A stretch of 28,757 bases of DNA from UBA7374 sp965660635 (GCA_965660635.1 CBFIAS010000027.1:1-28757); one strand, 5' to 3'; numbered from the stretch's first letter, positions 1-8,412 are shown. Made by a program: numbers and translations. The notes: generated by a model from the letters alone, not told the origin.

Positions 1-762
1 CTCGCCCTGCACGAGGCAAACCGGCAACCGGGCCGCGCGGTGCGTTTGCTCAAGCCGCTGGCCACCCGGGTCTACCTGCCGGAGGGAGTGCGTTTGGATC
101 TTGCGCCGGAGCGTATCCGGTATTGCGGCTATCCGGTGCGGCGCGAGATCCGTCCGGAGCCGCTTGAATCTGCCAGGAGGAATCTTGGGATCGAGCCGTC
201 CGGCAAGTTGCTTGTTGTGATCGGGGGCAGCCAGGGCGCAGAAGCGCTCAATCAATGGGTGCGCGAACATTTTGAAAAACTGTCCGAGGCCGGGATCTCC
301 GTTTATTGCGTGGCTGGCCTGGGCAAGGCCGCCGGGGAGACCGTTGTCCGCAGGGGTCCGGACGGGGGAAGCGTCACTGCGACCTTTGTGGCTTTTTCCG
401 GCCAGATGGGCGACGTGCTTTCGGCAGCGGATCTGGTTGTTTCCCGAGCGGGGGCGGGCGCCATTGCCGAGATTATCCGCTGCCGGGTTCCGGCTATCCT
501 TGTTCCGTATCCTTATGCGGCGGACGATCACCAGATGGCGAATGCGCTGGCGCATGAGAAGGCTGGCGCCGGGATGGTGGTCTCGCAGGACCGGATCGAC
601 GCGTTGCTGGATGCCGTGCTCTCTCTGGTCCCGGATGATTCCCGGCTGGCGGCCATGCGGGCCGATCTGGAGGGGCTTGGCGGGATGGATGCGGCCCGCT
701 GCACGGCTGATGATATTCTAGAGTTTGGCGGCATGCCGGAAAAGGAGGCGGTCCAGAGATGA
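1..762 (+). CDS. murG: MurG, UDP-GlcNAc:lipid I GlcNAc transferase (5' truncated)
   Basis: The reading frame is already open at base 1, so this is the C-terminal part of a gene that starts outside the window. MurG is the membrane-associated GT28 enzyme that adds GlcNAc to lipid I to make lipid II on the cytoplasmic face. Visible motifs are HEANRQPGRA at the very start (the family's HExNxxPGxAN loop), VVIGGSQGAEALN (the GGSxGA loop opening the C-terminal Rossmann domain), SRAGAGAIAE and ILVPYPYAADDHQMANA (UDP-GlcNAc binding, with the HQ..NA signature). The stop overlaps the next start as ATGA, which indicates translational coupling to murC/murB. About 100 N-terminal residues are missing. The family call is secure. 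Confidence 0.95.
   Translation, partial: LALHEANRQPGRAVRLLKPLATRVYLPEGVRLDLAPERIRYCGYPVRREIRPEPLESARRNLGIEPSGKLLVVIGGSQGAEALNQWVREHFEKLSEAGISVYCVAGLGKAAGETVVRRGPDGGSVTATFVAFSGQMGDVLSAADLVVSRAGAGAIAEIIRCRVPAILVPYPYAADDHQMANALAHEKAGAGMVVSQDRIDALLDAVLSLVPDDSRLAAMRADLEGLGGMDAARCTADDILEFGGMPEKEAVQR
741..748 (+). promoter_or_regulatory. Ribosome binding site of murC/murB
   Basis: AAAGGAGG lies inside the 3' end of murG, 10 bases before the ATG at 759. It is one of the few strong Shine-Dalgarno sites in the window and supports the overlapping start. Confidence 0.7.
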
Positions 763-2984
763 GCCCGGGGGATCGGTATCTCTTTCTCGGCGCGGGCGGC
801 ATGGGGATGGCGCCTCTGGCGGGCTGGATGTCCGGTGCTGGGTATTCAGTTTCTGGATACGATGATCACATGCAGGAGCCGGTGCGCCGTTTTCTGGAAA
901 AGAGCGGCGTCTCGCTACCGGAATTTGTATTGGAGGCGCATCTGGAGCGCTTTGACAGGGTCGTCCACTCCAGTGCCTTGCGGGAGGACCACCCCCTGCT
1001 CGTGGCGGCTCGCGCCCGCGGCATGGAGGTACTGCGGCGGGGCGAGTTGCTGGCCCGGGTTGCCGGAGGGCGGCGTTTGGTTGCGGTGGCGGGGAGCCAT
1101 GGCAAGACCACGACATGCGGACTGGCGGCCCATGCGCTGCAACACATGGGGATCGATGCCGACTATATCCTGGGCGGTTTCTTTGCTTCCGGTGACTTGC
1201 CTGCCTGCCGGAATGCTGGCGCTGAATGGCTGGTGGCTGAACTGGATGAAAGCGACGGCACGATCGATCTTTTTAATCCTGAGGTTACGCTCCTGCTCAA
1301 CGTGGACTGGGATCATGCCGACCGGTATGCGGACGAGGAGCAGATGCTGGATGCGTTCCGTGGATTGCTGGCCCGGACGGGGGATCGCGTGCTACTGCCC
1401 GGGGATTGTCCTCTTCTGGACGGGATCTCGGCGGCTTTGCCGGCTCGAGTCGAGCGATTCGCTGTGGATCCGGAGGGCGGCTACCAGTCGCTCAACCGTG
1501 CTGCGGCCCTGTCCCTGCTGCGAGCCTTGCCGGGTGGTGGCGGAGCGGACACGATGTGCCTGGAAGGATTTCCGGGGATGGCCCGGCGCTTGTCCTTGCT
1601 GCACGAGAGCGAGTCCCTGCGGGTCATTGAGGACTATGCGCATCACCCCACGGAGATTGAAAGCCTGTTGGCCGGCTTGCGCGAGACAGAGGAGGGGCGC
1701 CGTTTGGTGGTGGTTTTCCAGCCCCACCGTTATTCCCGGACGCGGCAGTTCAAGGATGGTTTTGCGGACTCGCTGCGCGGGGCGGACGCCTGCTTGCTCC
1801 TGCCGGTTTACGCGGCGCACGAGGCAGGCACGGAAGGCGGCGGGCTGGAGGATCTTCTGGGCGCCTTCGGGCCGGGGGCGCCGGAGGTGCTGACGATGGA
1901 TCTGGGGGGTGCGGAGCGCCTCCGCGAGGCGACTTCAACCGGGCCTTGCACGCTGGTCTTTGCCGGTGCGGGGGACATTAACCAGTTCGCTGCTGTATTC
2001 ACATCATGGATACGGAATGGAGTCGACATGGAAAAGGCCTGGCTGGACTACATGCAGGGCCGGGTAGCTCCGGATTGCCGGTTGCTCTGCGGCGAGCCAC
2101 TGGCAGCGAAGACGACAATGCGGGTGGGAGGCGCGGCGCGCTTCTATGCGGAGCCGACGAGCCTGTGCGACCTGCGGGCCCTCTTGCAGGCGGCTTCATT
2201 GTTCGGCCTGGATTTGTTTTTTCTCGGGCGCGGTTCGAACTTGATCGTTCCGGATGCGGGTTTTGACGGCCTGGTCATCCGCTTCAGCGGCCCGGGCTGG
2301 CGGAAAGTGGAGCCGGCTGGTGATGGCTGCCTGTGGGCTGGGGCGGGTGCGCGGCTGAAGGAGGTCTGTGGCCAGGCGGCCAAGGCGGGCCTGTGCGGTT
2401 TTGAATTCCTGGAGGGGATACCTGGCTCGTTGGGCGGCTCCCTGCGGATGAATGCGGGTGCGATGGGCAGTTGGATTTTTGACGTGGTCGAACGGGTGCA
2501 GATGCTGGACGCGACGGGGCGTTTCCTCGACTTGCCAAAGGATGCGTTTCATTTCGGCTACCGCAAGGTGGAGGAGATCAGCCGCGGGATCGCGCTCGGG
2601 GCGATTCTCCGGAGCGCGGAGGCGGGCGATGCCGGGGCAATCCGTGAGCGGATGGACAGCTATTCGACAATCCGGAAGTCCTCGCAGCCGAGGGAGCCGA
2701 GCGCGGGCTGCATCTTCAAGAATCCAGAGGGCGGCTTTGCCGGGAAGTTGATTGACGAGGCGGGCTTGAAGGGGCTTGCCGTGGGCGCAGCGGCGGTGTC
2801 TTCGGTGCATGCCAATTTCATAGTGAACAAGGGCGGGGCCACAGCGGAAGATGTGATTGAGCTGGTGCGCCGGGTGCGGCGTGCGGTGAGGGAGCATTCC
2901 GGTTTTGAACTGGAGCCGGAGGTGCTATTGCTGGGGGCCTGCTGGGAGGAGTTGCTGGCGGAAGGGGAGGCGGCGCATGCCTGA
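759..2984 (+). CDS. murC/murB: Bifunctional MurC-MurB fusion: UDP-MurNAc--L-Ala ligase / UDP-enolpyruvyl-GlcNAc reductase
   Basis: Two consecutive enzymes of UDP-muramyl-peptide synthesis are joined in one 741-residue frame. Residues 1 to about 420 are MurC. They carry an N-terminal FLGAGGMGMAPLA nucleotide-fold loop, the ATP-binding GSHGKTTT at 112-119, the central-domain DYAHHPTEI at 292-300 followed by FQPHRYSRT, and the C-terminal FAGAGDI. Residues about 424-741 are MurB. They carry MRVGGAARF, GRGSNLIV, EGIPGSLGGSLRMNAG (FAD binding), FGYR and SAGCIFKNP, then the HANFIVN segment. The Ser that normally donates a proton to the substrate is a Cys in SAGCIF, a variant I believe also occurs in other MurB proteins. 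The start is set by ATGA overlap with murG and the SD at 741-748. MurB catalyses the step before MurC, so the fused order is the reverse of the pathway. A Met at residue 424 with a weak SD-like GGAATGGAG could be a relic or an active internal start. Confidence 0.95.
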   Translation: MSPGDRYLFLGAGGMGMAPLAGWMSGAGYSVSGYDDHMQEPVRRFLEKSGVSLPEFVLEAHLERFDRVVHSSALREDHPLLVAARARGMEVLRRGELLARVAGGRRLVAVAGSHGKTTTCGLAAHALQHMGIDADYILGGFFASGDLPACRNAGAEWLVAELDESDGTIDLFNPEVTLLLNVDWDHADRYADEEQMLDAFRGLLARTGDRVLLPGDCPLLDGISAALPARVERFAVDPEGGYQSLNRAAALSLLRALPGGGGADTMCLEGFPGMARRLSLLHESESLRVIEDYAHHPTEIESLLAGLRETEEGRRLVVVFQPHRYSRTRQFKDGFADSLRGADACLLLPVYAAHEAGTEGGGLEDLLGAFGPGAPEVLTMDLGGAERLREATSTGPCTLVFAGAGDINQFAAVFTSWIRNGVDMEKAWLDYMQGRVAPDCRLLCGEPLAAKTTMRVGGAARFYAEPTSLCDLRALLQAASLFGLDLFFLGRGSNLIVPDAGFDGLVIRFSGPGWRKVEPAGDGCLWAGAGARLKEVCGQAAKAGLCGFEFLEGIPGSLGGSLRMNAGAMGSWIFDVVERVQMLDATGRFLDLPKDAFHFGYRKVEEISRGIALGAILRSAEAGDAGAIRERMDSYSTIRKSSQPREPSAGCIFKNPEGGFAGKLIDEAGLKGLAVGAAAVSSVHANFIVNKGGATAEDVIELVRRVRRAVREHSGFELEPEVLLLGACWEELLAEGEAAHA
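2014..2022 (+). promoter_or_regulatory. Possible internal ribosome binding site before the MurB half
   Basis: GGAATGGAG lies 5 bases upstream of an in-frame ATG at 2028 (residue 424 of the fusion), exactly at the MurC/MurB domain junction. It may be a remnant of once separate genes or may allow some MurB to be made alone. This is only positional evidence. Confidence 0.25.
2961..2970 (+). promoter_or_regulatory. Ribosome binding site that fixes the ddl start
   Basis: GAAGGGGAGG ends 6 bases before the ATG at 2977. The frame is open further upstream, to 2905, but this site and the family N-terminus place the start at 2977. Confidence 0.65.
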
Positions 2985-3894
2985 TCTCCGTATACTGGTT
3001 TTTTGTGGCGGGGTGGGGCCGGAGCGTCCGGTTTCGCTGCAAAGCGGCGCAGCTTTGGCCGGGGCCTTGTCAGAACGCCATGATGTCGAGTTGTTGCAAC
3101 TCGATGCTGCGGAATTGCCGACGGGGCTGGAGAGGGGACGCGATATTGTCTTCCCGGCCCTGCACGGGGCCTTTGGCGAGGATGGGTGCTTGCAGGGGCT
3201 TTTGGAGGCGGCGGGGATCATTTTTTGCGGGAGCGGGAGCGAGGCCAGCCGCACTTGCATGGACAAGTGGCGAACAAAGGTGATTGCCCGGGATTGCGGG
3301 GTGGCCGTTCCGGAGGGGGAAGTGGTTGCCGGGGACGCGTTGCCTCTGGCCGATGATTTGATCGAACGTTTGGGTACCTCGCTGGTGCTCAAGCCGGTGG
3401 ATTCGGGCAGCAGTGACGGCTTGTGCTTCACAGGGCATCGTTCGGAACTGGGTGTGGCCCTGTCGCAAATCAACAGCGGGCACTGGCTGGTGGAGCGGCG
3501 CATTGCCGGGCGGGAGTTGACCGTCGGCCTGTTGGAGGGCCGGGCGATGGGGGTGGTCGAGATCCTGAGCGAGAGCGGCGTCTATGATTATGCGGCGAAG
3601 TACACGGCTGGGACGACGCGCTATGTGCATCCGGCGGAGATAGGCGAAAAGTTGACTTGCCGTATCCAGAGGGAGGCTGAGCGGATTTTCGCGGCCTGCG
3701 GTTGCCGGGATTTTGCCCGCATTGATTTTCTTCTGGAGGGGGAGACACCGTATTTCCTGGAGGTCAACACTTTGCCGGGCCTGACGGAGAGCAGTCTGCT
3801 TCCGAAGAGCGCGGCCTGCGCAGGATATGATTTTGTTTCGTTGGCGGAGGCCATGCTGACGGGTGCGCTGGAGCGGAAGGAGGCAGTGTCATGA
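2977..3894 (+). CDS. ddl: D-alanine--D-alanine ligase
   Basis: This ATP-grasp enzyme joins two D-Ala to make the terminal dipeptide of the muramyl pentapeptide. The 305-residue length fits the family. The N-terminus has FCGGVGPERPVSL (family GGxSxExxVS, with the Glu kept). HGAFGEDGCLQG matches the HGxxGEDGxxQG motif. VLKPVDSGSSDGL is the ATP-grasp Lys and glycine-rich region. ARIDFLLEG, then EVNTLPGLTESSLLP, holds the Mg2+-binding E-x-N and the substrate loop. The start at 2977 overlaps the murC/murB stop by 8 bp. The stop overlaps ftsQ as ATGA, so translation is likely coupled on both sides. Confidence 0.95.
   Translation: MPDLRILVFCGGVGPERPVSLQSGAALAGALSERHDVELLQLDAAELPTGLERGRDIVFPALHGAFGEDGCLQGLLEAAGIIFCGSGSEASRTCMDKWRTKVIARDCGVAVPEGEVVAGDALPLADDLIERLGTSLVLKPVDSGSSDGLCFTGHRSELGVALSQINSGHWLVERRIAGRELTVGLLEGRAMGVVEILSESGVYDYAAKYTAGTTRYVHPAEIGEKLTCRIQREAERIFAACGCRDFARIDFLLEGETPYFLEVNTLPGLTESSLLPKSAACAGYDFVSLAEAMLTGALERKEAVS
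3875..3883 (+). promoter_or_regulatory. Ribosome binding site of ftsQ
   Basis: GGAAGGAGG lies 7 bases before the ATG at 3891, within the end of ddl. It supports the short-overlap start for ftsQ. Confidence 0.65.
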
Positions 3895-4829
3895 TCGGCC
3901 GGGGAAGAGGCAAGGGAGAGAGTGGTGCGAGTGGCTCCCAGAGCTGGCGCGAGTTGGGCGGTCCGGCCCGGCGCAAGGGGAGGTCGCCTTGGGTATGGAA
4001 GCGCCGCTTGCGTGCGGCGATCCAGGTTTCTGGCGTGTCCGGCCTGCTGGTGGTGCTGTGTTTTGGCGGTGTCTGGCTCTGGCAGAAAGCGAGGGACAAT
4101 CCGGAGGCAATCGCGATGAGTGCTCCGTCCCAGCCGTTGGAGCGGATCTATTTCCAGACGGATGGGGCTCTGCCCGACCAGTGGTTGAGCCGGACGGTTG
4201 ATCTGCAGATCGGGATGAATTTGATGGAGATTGACATCCACGGCTTGAAGGAGCGACTGGAAGCGATGGGCCAGGTGCGTTCGGCCACAGTGGAGCGTGT
4301 CTTCCCGGACGCTTTGCGGATTGTCATCGCGGAGCGTGTTCCGGTTTTGCGGCTGGCCGTGCAGTCCCGGGATGGTCCGGTCAAGCAACAGGTCGTGGCG
4401 GAGGACGGCACTGCCTACAAGGGAATCGGCTACAGTCGCCCGGTACTGCGCCGTCTTCCCTTTTTGCGGCCTTACCTGCATGGAGACGGCAGCCATTTGC
4501 CGTTGCTGGGCATTCCCGAAGTTGCGGCCTTGCTGCGGTTGGCTGAATTGGAGCATCCGGCGCTTTTTAGCACCTGGGAGGTGGTCTCGCTGGAGCATTA
4601 TTCAGGCGATCCCGGTCTTCCCGGTCAGGTCATTGAGGTGCGCACCAAGCTTGTGCCGCGTATCCTCTTCGGCGCGGGCAAGGACTTCGGACTCCAGTTA
4701 AACCGGCTTGTCCACATCCTGAAGAAGGTCAAGGAGAGCGGCAATCCTTCGATGGAACGGATCGATCTTTCTTTACGCGGGCTGGCAGCCGTGCAGTTTA
4801 GTAGCAAGCAAGTAAACATTGTGCCGTAA
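3891..4829 (+). CDS. ftsQ: FtsQ/DivIB-like cell division protein
   Basis: A 312-residue bitopic membrane protein in the expected place between ddl and ftsA. FtsQ links the early cytoplasmic Z-ring to the periplasmic septal wall synthesis machinery. The sequence shows a basic cytoplasmic tail of about 40 residues, one hydrophobic segment at about 43-65 (VSGLLVVLCFGGVWLW), then a POTRA-like domain (GMNLMEIDIHGLKERLEAMG followed by ATVERVFPDALRIVIAERVPV) and a longer extracytoplasmic C-terminal region. FtsQ is poorly conserved in sequence, so the assignment rests on topology, the POTRA pattern (VxRxxPxxLxIxVxERxPV) and the neighbourhood. It overlaps ddl by 4 bp. A 27-bp gap without a clear SD follows before ftsA. 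Confidence 0.88.
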   Translation: MIGRGRGKGESGASGSQSWRELGGPARRKGRSPWVWKRRLRAAIQVSGVSGLLVVLCFGGVWLWQKARDNPEAIAMSAPSQPLERIYFQTDGALPDQWLSRTVDLQIGMNLMEIDIHGLKERLEAMGQVRSATVERVFPDALRIVIAERVPVLRLAVQSRDGPVKQQVVAEDGTAYKGIGYSRPVLRRLPFLRPYLHGDGSHLPLLGIPEVAALLRLAELEHPALFSTWEVVSLEHYSGDPGLPGQVIEVRTKLVPRILFGAGKDFGLQLNRLVHILKKVKESGNPSMERIDLSLRGLAAVQFSSKQVNIVP

Positions 4830-4856
4830 AGAACCCCTCAAAAACTACCACACGAG

Positions 4857-6071
4857 ATGAGCCTGGACAGAGTGGTTGGAGCAGTAGAGATCGGAACGTC
4901 GAAGGTGGCTGTTCTGCTGGGGGAGATTGTCGGCAAGGGCGGGCTTAATATCATCGGGCACGTCGCGGCCAGTTCCAAGGGGGTGAAGAAGGGAGCGATC
5001 GCTGACCTCAATGCAGCCAGCGACTGTGTGCATGCCGCCATCATGATGGCGGAAAAGAATGCGCACGCCCGGATCGAAGAGGTTTATCTCGCCCAGACCG
5101 GCTCGCATCTTCAAGGCATGTTCAACATCGGGGCGACTTCGGTTCGCGCGGCCGATGGCACGGTGGATCGCCGTGACATGGAGCAGGCCCGGGAAGATGC
5201 CAAGCGACGCGATCTCCCCGGCGACCGCACCTACATTCACCATATCCGGAACCCCTACAGTCTCGACGGCCGGGCGGTGGACAATCCCCTGGCCCAGAGT
5301 GGGCGGCGTCTGGAAGTCGGCTACTGGTCGGTACATGGCGACAGCCGCCATGTCAGCAACAGCCTTAGCGTTATCCGCGGTTTTGATCTGGATGTGCGGG
5401 ACATGATTGTCTCCAGCATTGCCTCGGGGGCGATCCTCCTGGAGGACTCGGAAAAGGAGGCCGGTGCGCTGGTCATCGACATCGGTGCAGGCACCAGCGA
5501 TTATGTGCTCTACCGGGGCGGCTACATCGTCAAGACAGGGGTCGTGCCTGTCGGCGGGGACCACATGACCAACGACCTTAGCATCGGGTTGCGGGTGGGG
5601 CGCAAGGGTGCCGAGGAAATCAAGATCAAGAACGGGCGTGCCTACTACCAGGCGGAGGACCGCGACGAGACCGTCTGGCTCTACGGCGACCTGACTATCG
5701 GCGATCGCGAATATCCCAAAGCAGCTATCACACGGATCATCGAGGCCCGGGTCGTGGAGATTTTCGATATTATCAAGGAGCAATTGGAGGAGGCTTCCCT
5801 TTTTGAGCCGGCGGACATTGCAGCCGGGGTGTTCCTGACCGGCGGCACTTCGCGGCTGGAAGGCATCGCCGAGGCCGCCGCAAAGGCATTCGGCCTGGAG
5901 GGGCGGATCGCTCCCGGCCCGCCGGGTGTGGCCGCGGAGTTGCAACGTCCCGAGTACACCACGGCCCTTGGCTTGCTGCATTACGCCATGACTGGCCAGG
6001 AAGAAGCCCGGCAGTCCGCCAAGTCCATCGGATTGTTTGGCCTTCTTTCCAATATCCTGAACAAGGACTGA
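4857..6071 (+). CDS. ftsA: FtsA, actin-like Z-ring membrane tether
   Basis: FtsA is an actin-fold ATPase that anchors FtsZ to the membrane and recruits downstream division proteins. The 404-residue length fits. Motifs include GAVEIGTSKVAVLLGE (phosphate 1), GALVIDIGAGTSDYVL (phosphate 2) and GVFLTGGTSRLEGI (adenosine motif). The insertion typical of the FtsA 1C/SHS2 domain follows the first segment, with YLAQTGSHLQG and ANIG-like text. The C-terminus (SIGLFGLLSNILNKD) is the expected short amphipathic membrane-targeting helix. The start codon has no good Shine-Dalgarno site. The stop is 3 bases before ftsZ. Confidence 0.95.
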   Translation: MSLDRVVGAVEIGTSKVAVLLGEIVGKGGLNIIGHVAASSKGVKKGAIADLNAASDCVHAAIMMAEKNAHARIEEVYLAQTGSHLQGMFNIGATSVRAADGTVDRRDMEQAREDAKRRDLPGDRTYIHHIRNPYSLDGRAVDNPLAQSGRRLEVGYWSVHGDSRHVSNSLSVIRGFDLDVRDMIVSSIASGAILLEDSEKEAGALVIDIGAGTSDYVLYRGGYIVKTGVVPVGGDHMTNDLSIGLRVGRKGAEEIKIKNGRAYYQAEDRDETVWLYGDLTIGDREYPKAAITRIIEARVVEIFDIIKEQLEEASLFEPADIAAGVFLTGGTSRLEGIAEAAAKAFGLEGRIAPGPPGVAAELQRPEYTTALGLLHYAMTGQEEARQSAKSIGLFGLLSNILNKD

Positions 6072-6074
6072 TTC

Positions 6075-7364
6075 ATGCTTCCAGACGTAAACCAGCCAAA
6101 AGATACCGAGTTGGATGCGCCGGGCCTGAAGATCAAGGTCATCGGCCTGGGCGGAGCGGGCACGAATGCTATCGACGGGCTGGAACTGGAAGGACTGGAG
6201 TCCGTCTCCTTGACCGCGGTTAACACGGATGCGCAGGCACTGGCCAATTCGCCCGTGGCGGAAAAGCGGGTGATCGGCCGCTCGGTCACACGGGGGCTTG
6301 GAGCGGGCGGCGAAATTGAGATCGGACAAGCCGCCGCCGCTGCCGACCGGGAGGAACTGTCTGCCCTCGTTCAAGGGATGGATCTGGTCATTCTCGTGGT
6401 CGGGCTGGGAGGCGGTACCGGAAGCGCGCTGGCTCCGGTTGTTGCCGAACTGGCTAACGGTTCCGGCGCGCTCGTGCTGGCTTTTGCCACGCTTCCGTTC
6501 AGCTTCGAAGGGGGGCGCCGGAAGCAGATCGCGGAAGACAGCTTGGGCGAGCTGCGCAAGCTTGTGCACGGCCTCGTGCCGTTGCCGAACGATGTGCTTT
6601 TGCAGGAAAGCGAGGAGAACTCCAGCGTGCTGGGTGCCTTCTCGGTGGCCGACCAATGGATTGGCCGGGGCGTCCAGTCGATTTGCTCGATGCTTCTCAA
6701 AACCGGGTTGATCAATCAGGACTTCAGCTCCCTGTCTTCGGTCTTCCGCGAGCCGGGCGGAAAAACCATTTTCGGGATCGGTCATGCGGAGGGCGCGGAA
6801 GCGATTCAAAAAGCCCTGGAGGATCTCTCTATTTGCCCGCTACTTCATCTCGGTGACCGGCCTTCGAGCCTGGACCGCATGCTGGTCAACGTGGTCGGCG
6901 GGGCCGATCTCCAGATCGCGCAGATCAACCACATTGTCTCGGAAGTGGCTGCGCGTTTTGGCTCCCGCGAGGATATTGTCTTCGGTGCGGTGATCGACGA
7001 ACAGAGGGCTGGAAGTGTGGAGATCTGCCTGCTGGGGAAGTCCGGCATGGAGCCGGCCACATCGCCTGCAGTTGTGGGAACCGGTGCGCAAGCCGTTCCG
7101 GAAGCTGCGGTCGGGGCTCCGCCCCCGGTATTGGATTTGGAGCCGCAAGTTGCCCAGGACAACAAGCCGCCCCGCGCCGTGCACAAGTCGAAACTGCGCC
7201 GGAGGAAGAAGGAGTCCTCGTCGGACCAGGACGAATTCACTTTCATCGAGATGGACGCCCACCGGGGCTATTTCGACAACACCGACCGGAACCTCTACAA
7301 GGACGAGGACCTGGATGTGCCGACTTACCTGCGCAAGGGGATCAAGATCAAGATCAAGGCCTGA
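6075..7364 (+). CDS. ftsZ: FtsZ, tubulin-like division GTPase (divergent T7 loop)
   Basis: FtsZ polymerises into the cytokinetic ring in the cytoplasm. The 429-residue protein has VIGLGGAGTNAIDGL near the N-terminus, NTDAQAL, TRGLGAGGEIEIG and the GTP signature GLGGGTGSA at 110-118 (family GxGGGTGTG). A variable linker follows, rich in Ala/Pro and then in charged residues. The conserved tail LDVPTYLRKG near the C-terminus is the peptide that binds FtsA and other partners. The T7 loop, normally NxDFADV, reads INQDFSSLSSVF at 213-224. N214 and D216 are kept, but the second Asp, needed to hydrolyse GTP in the neighbouring subunit, is Ser219. The segment usually VDTLIVIPND is VHGLVPLPND. Position after ftsA supports a real division FtsZ rather than a pseudogene. 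Confidence 0.94.
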   Translation: MLPDVNQPKDTELDAPGLKIKVIGLGGAGTNAIDGLELEGLESVSLTAVNTDAQALANSPVAEKRVIGRSVTRGLGAGGEIEIGQAAAAADREELSALVQGMDLVILVVGLGGGTGSALAPVVAELANGSGALVLAFATLPFSFEGGRRKQIAEDSLGELRKLVHGLVPLPNDVLLQESEENSSVLGAFSVADQWIGRGVQSICSMLLKTGLINQDFSSLSSVFREPGGKTIFGIGHAEGAEAIQKALEDLSICPLLHLGDRPSSLDRMLVNVVGGADLQIAQINHIVSEVAARFGSREDIVFGAVIDEQRAGSVEICLLGKSGMEPATSPAVVGTGAQAVPEAAVGAPPPVLDLEPQVAQDNKPPRAVHKSKLRRRKKESSSDQDEFTFIEMDAHRGYFDNTDRNLYKDEDLDVPTYLRKGIKIKIKA

Positions 7365-7399
7365 TTCCCTTGCGACAAGGTGCAGTGCTTGGCAGCTCC

Positions 7400-8077
7400 T
7401 TACCGGATCACCTCAATGGATTCTTCGAGCCGGGTCAGGCTCTGGTTGAGCGCGTCGGCATTGTCCGGGAGGGCGAATCCCGCGATGAGGAACATTTCAT
7501 TGAGGTCGCCGGTGAGGACGCGCTCTTCATAGACCATTCCGTTTACCGGCTCTTTGGACCGGAGAATGACAGTGCTGCGCCCCCTCTGGCGGTCTGAAAC
7601 GGCCCGCCAGGATAGCTTGAGATCAATGAGTTTGGCGAATTCAGCCCGCCGCGCCCAATCGACAAGGTAACGCTCAAGGATGTCCCGGGGGACGAAGCGG
7701 AATTTACCGACTCTCTTGTTGATGAAGGGTACAAAGTAGATGAGCTGGCCGTTGTGTTGAAAGACATGATCGCCGTAGAAATGGTAGTCCATGCCCTCAC
7801 TTTCGCTATAGCCCTTTTTCAGGTTGTGAATCCAGTGCCGGGCGGGCAGCTCGTTGACCTCGCTCACGGAGAGGCGGCGAAAGCTGTCGGGCGGTTCAAT
7901 CCGGTAGCCCTTGAAACCGATATTGGCGACCTGCACGGTGTTGCCTACAAGGGTGGCCTGTTCGGGCTCGTATTCAAAGGTTTTGCAAGCGGGCAGTGCG
8001 GCCAGGATGGTGAGGAGAAAGAACGAGAGGCGTCTGCGCAGTAGCGGGCCGCATCGGTATTTTTTATCTGCTGACAT
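7400..8077 (-). CDS. Putative lipoprotein of unknown function
   Basis: A 225-residue protein convergent with ftsZ, with 35 bp between the stops. The N-terminus has a positive region (KKYRCGPLLRRR), a hydrophobic core and a probable lipobox LPAC with Cys31, so it is likely exported and lipid-anchored. The mature part is mixed alpha/beta with many aromatic and basic residues (HFYGDHVFQHNGQLIYFVPF, RDILERYLVDWARRAEF). I do not recognise a family. The C-terminal stretch runs from an EERVLTGDLNEMFLIAGF-like strand into a charged helix. No clear Shine-Dalgarno site precedes the ATG. Confidence 0.7.
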   Translation of the reverse strand: MSADKKYRCGPLLRRRLSFFLLTILAALPACKTFEYEPEQATLVGNTVQVANIGFKGYRIEPPDSFRRLSVSEVNELPARHWIHNLKKGYSESEGMDYHFYGDHVFQHNGQLIYFVPFINKRVGKFRFVPRDILERYLVDWARRAEFAKLIDLKLSWRAVSDRQRGRSTVILRSKEPVNGMVYEERVLTGDLNEMFLIAGFALPDNADALNQSLTRLEESIEVIR

Positions 8078-8232
8078 ATATGCCTATCAAAGGAAATGAA
8101 ATGTAAAGTCCATAAAATAAAGGGGTTTTTCGTTTAATTATGGCACCTTTTGTTGGTATGAACCCGGCTATTGCGCGGGAATCCCGCTCTTGTAAAAAAC
8201 ATTTAAGTGATCCGGTTTTTTCAAAATAAAGC

Positions 8233-8261
8233 TTGCCCTAAGGAAATACTTTCGCGATAGT
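8233..8261 (+). promoter_or_regulatory. Candidate sigma-70 promoter of a small RNA
   Basis: TTGCCC at 8233-8238 and GATAGT at 8256-8261 are 17 bp apart, each matching 4 of 6 consensus bases. Transcription would start near 8268, just upstream of two hairpins and a terminator. Confidence 0.4.
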
Positions 8262-8267
8262 ACGGTC

Positions 8268-8360
<93 letters not shown>

Positions 8361-8366
8361 GTTGCC

Positions 8367-8411
8367 CGCTTTCCGCGCTTTGCGCGCTTTCCGCGCTTTC
8401 CGCGCTTTGCG
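8367..8411. repeat. Five tandem copies of a 9-bp unit
   Basis: CGCTTTCCG or CGCTTTGCG is repeated five times without gaps over 45 bp (order C, G, C, C, G at the variable seventh base). It lies between the terminator at 8326-8360 and the 6S RNA candidate. The unit is almost self-complementary at its junctions (CGCG), and copy number probably varies between strains. Confidence 0.85.
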
Positions 8412-8412
8412 G

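Noticed and set aside
4845..6809. 654-codon open frame on the minus strand opposite ftsA and ftsZ
   Set aside because: Lies wholly antisense to two well-recognised genes. Its translation has no family motifs and is explained by codon bias in GC-rich genes.
6075..7364. FtsZ considered a pseudogene because of its altered T7 loop
   Set aside because: The frame is full length, the GTP signature and C-terminal tail are intact, and the gene keeps its place next to ftsA.
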